Shown here: one piece after another, positions 62,544 to 64,000 of the stretch
Numbering within the stretch: position 1 is the stretch's first letter
Layout: the number at the start of each line of letters is the position of its first letter
Assembly: GCF_963682185.1 (NCBI RefSeq)
Contig: NZ_OY821667.1
Coordinates: forward strand, 3,795,501 to 3,859,500
Direction: 5' to 3'
Source: an uncultured Cohaesibacter sp.
GTDB lineage: Bacteria > Pseudomonadota > Alphaproteobacteria > Rhizobiales > Cohaesibacteraceae
Length of the DNA: 64,000 nt
The notes under the pieces: generated by a model
The model's database searches: none
What the model saw: only the letters and a program-made list of their open reading frames with translations
Told to the model about the DNA's origin: nothing
Translations under genes and position numbers: made by a program

Positions 62544-62785
62544 CGGGCTTGATGCTGGTTGAGACTTCCGCGAGATTCGGCTAGCCTCGTCACATGCGAC
62601 GAAACTAACGTCCATTGCGAGTCCGCGCCCTACCTGACGAATGAATGTCTGCTTTCGGGCTCTTTGCTGAAGCCTCGAACGTCCAAGATCGGCGCGATTT
62701 TAGTCATTCTTGTAATCTGCAGCAAATGACCGCTTTCCGCCCCGACTGGCAATTCTGGGTTTATTTGTTACCTGCATCTATATGA
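62544..62785. other. Intergenic region with fragments of a common alphaproteobacterial repeat
   Basis: About 240 bp without a gene. It contains GAATGTCTGCTTTCGGG (62642-62658) and AAATGACCGCTTTCCG (62725-62740), related to 50799-50815. Such AATGTCCGCTTT strings are frequent remnants in alphaproteobacterial intergenic DNA. They may mark an old island border, but no attachment repeat is visible. Confidence 0.4.
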
Positions 62786-63523
62786 TTAGCTTGGAAAGCA
62801 GGCCCGGTGATCAGAGCCTTTCACACAAACTTCCGAAGGCAGCTTTCCTTCCGCCGCCTGAAAGGCACGTGAGAAGGCGTCGGGTGAACCATAGCCATAG
62901 TTACGTGCGACCTGTCCGACCCGCTCTCCACGCTGAAGCGCTTCCTTTGCTCGGTCGAGCCTCCAATGGCGCAGATAGCTGATCGGGGTTTCGCCGACTG
63001 TTGTCCGGAAGCTGCGCATGAAGGCGGCGCGAGACATCCCTGCAAGATCGGCAAGATCTGCTGCTTGCCAGTTACGGCCCGGATTGTCATGCATCGCGAC
63101 GATGGCGCGGGCCAGACGCGGATCGGAAAGGCCAGCCAGCGGGCCTGACTTGATATGTCCTGCTGCGATTTCGTCCCTGAGGAGATGTATGATCATCGCT
63201 TTGACATAGGCATCGCGTAGCGCACGCGTTCCGCATCGTGGATCCTGTGTTTCTGATACCAGAAGCCGGGCGAGGGCTTGCGCTTCACCCTTGAGCATCA
63301 GGTGTTCGCCGACGAGGGCAGAGAAGGGGCCTTGGCTCGCGGGAGGCGACAGGCCGATGGATACAACGGCTTGATCTGATGGGCCAACCATGACTCGGCT
63401 GACATCATCAGAGATCGAGAGATCAGCCGTCTCTTCAGGCCCGGCATACACCGCTTCAACGGATATTCCTTGAATGAGGCTGGCGAGCCTATCAAGCGAG
63501 GCACAAGGATTTTTGATACTCAT
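62786..63523 (-). CDS. AraC-family transcriptional regulator
   Basis: This 245-residue protein has an N-terminal ligand/dimer domain (cupin-like) and a C-terminal double helix-turn-helix: WQAADLADLAGMSRAAFMRS, then RLDRAKEALQRGE with VARNYGYGSPDAFSRAFQAA, the AraC signature. The start is ATG 63523; a TTG at 63553 with AGGA upstream in the same frame is possible. It is divergent from the peroxiredoxin-like gene 89 bp away and probably regulates it. Confidence 0.9.
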   Translation of the reverse strand: MSIKNPCASLDRLASLIQGISVEAVYAGPEETADLSISDDVSRVMVGPSDQAVVSIGLSPPASQGPFSALVGEHLMLKGEAQALARLLVSETQDPRCGTRALRDAYVKAMIIHLLRDEIAAGHIKSGPLAGLSDPRLARAIVAMHDNPGRNWQAADLADLAGMSRAAFMRSFRTTVGETPISYLRHWRLDRAKEALQRGERVGQVARNYGYGSPDAFSRAFQAAEGKLPSEVCVKGSDHRACFPS

Positions 63524-63612
63524 TGTCGGACTTTCTGGACCATGTCCGTTCAATCGTATCCTATTCTGCAGGTCATCACAATTCCCTTTGTTTTGATCAT
63601 CAGGAGCCTCTC

Positions 63613-64000
63613 ATGTTGATGCCACGCCAGAAGACACCAGACCTCTCCCTGCCAATCGTTGGAGGAGGGCAGTTTGTCCTCTCTGAAGAAAAGGCGGATC
63701 TCGGAACCATCATCTGCTTTTATCGCGGACTGCATTGCCCCCTCTGCGCCACCTATCTCAAGGAGTTGGAACGGCTGACGCCGGATTTTGCCGAGCGAGG
63801 CATCACGACGGTCGCAGTTTCCTCAGATCCGGAAGACCGGGCTGCCGAGATGGCCAAACGCATCGGAGCGTCCTCCCTGCGTATCGCCTATGACTTGCCT
63901 TTGAAGGAAGCGAAAGATTGGGGGCTCTATATCTCCACGTCGCGGGGCAAGTCATCCATCGGCATCGAAGAGCCAGCCCTCTTCTCGGAGCCGGGCTTGT
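63613..64000 (+). CDS. AhpC/TSA-type peroxiredoxin-like protein (partial, C-terminus outside window)
   Basis: An ATG at 63613 with CAGGAG nine bases upstream opens a frame of at least 129 residues running off the right edge. It has a thioredoxin-fold redox motif in FYRGLHCPLCATYLKEL (CPLC, a CXXC pair) followed by a TTVAVSSDPEDRAAEMAKRI helix, typical of AhpC/TSA redoxins. It probably reduces peroxides or serves as a thiol oxidoreductase. The divergent AraC-type regulator suggests inducible expression. Confidence 0.85.
   Translation, partial: MLMPRQKTPDLSLPIVGGGQFVLSEEKADLGTIICFYRGLHCPLCATYLKELERLTPDFAERGITTVAVSSDPEDRAAEMAKRIGASSLRIAYDLPLKEAKDWGLYISTSRGKSSIGIEEPALFSEPGL

Larger units (their letters stand above)
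46375..62560. mobile_element. Island 2: second genomic island in tandem at tRNA-Phe (right end not identified)
   Basis: The left end is the tRNA fragment with a P4-type integrase and AlpA next to it. The content is accessory: truncated genes, TIR protein, recombinase remnant and the multiubiquitin/RelA cluster. No further copy of the tRNA 3' end is seen up to 64000, so the right boundary is uncertain. I place it after the RelA/SpoT-domain gene only because the gene cluster ends there. Confidence 0.5.

Noticed and set aside
1-64000. CRISPR array
   Set aside because: No series of regularly spaced identical repeats is visible anywhere, and no cas genes were seen.

Overview
The window looks like a chromosomal segment of a marine-type alphaproteobacterium of the order Hyphomicrobiales. 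The order hisD, UPF0262 protein, low-molecular-weight phosphatase-like protein, infA, maf, yacG, tRNA-Phe is typical of that group. Cohaesibacteraceae-like is a guess from general sequence style only. There are no rRNA genes and no CRISPR array.

From 1 to 36 kb the backbone consists of catabolic modules. (1) At 1-5.1 kb, an amino-acid-type ABC importer, a LacD-family aldolase and a PfkB kinase are read leftward beside a FadR/GntR regulator, which suggests uptake and cleavage of an unidentified sugar derivative. (2) At 5.2-16.9 kb lies a pyrimidine/nucleoside module. It has an ABC importer of the NitT/TauT/ThiY type with two permeases, a uridine-phosphorylase-like enzyme and phosphopentomutase on one strand, and PyrK, class 1B PyrD and an M20 carbamoylase on the other. 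It is framed by two paralogous XRE regulators, and a shared palindrome (TTCTCAAnnTTGAGAA) occurs three times next to the promoters. (3) At 17.2-30.9 kb is a putrescine/polyamine uptake and gamma-glutamylation module: two glutamine-synthetase-like ligases, FAD oxidase, aldehyde dehydrogenase, class I amidotransferase, aminotransferase and a PotFGHI-type importer. Palindromes with the core TGTGATCACA probably bind the local FCD/GntR regulator. (4) At 31-36 kb are a small membrane protein, the hisD-to-yacG housekeeping block and tRNA-Phe(GAA).

The tRNA-Phe gene is the target of two islands in tandem. Island 1 (about 36.05-46.43 kb) is bounded by a 56-bp direct repeat of the tRNA 3' end. It reads as an integrative mobilizable element: AlpA regulator, DUF3987-like helicase/primase, an RSF1010-like oriT, a MOBQ relaxase with a MobB-like gene overprinted inside it, a type II restriction-modification set (HTH-C5 methyltransferase, Vsr, MvaI/BcnI endonuclease), a serine-type tRNA-like gene carrying a GAA anticodon loop, and a tyrosine integrase.

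Island 2 begins at the displaced tRNA fragment with a P4-type integrase and AlpA. It continues through gene debris and a TIR-domain protein to a 10-kb rightward gene cluster (52.2-62.5 kb). That cluster encodes a sigma-like protein, a 192-aa partner, a fusion of ImmA-like peptidase, UvrD helicase and PD-(D/E)XK-like domain, a triple ubiquitin-like (multiubiquitin) protein, an E1/ThiF-like adenylyltransferase, a DUF6527 protein and a 996-aa protein with an N-terminal RelA/SpoT synthetase domain. This is the most unusual part of the window. It is probably a ubiquitin-like conjugation system coupled to an alarmone-synthetase effector and a helicase sensor or effector, with a likely role in phage defence. 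The right end of island 2 is not visible. The window closes with an AraC-family regulator and a divergent, truncated peroxiredoxin-like gene.
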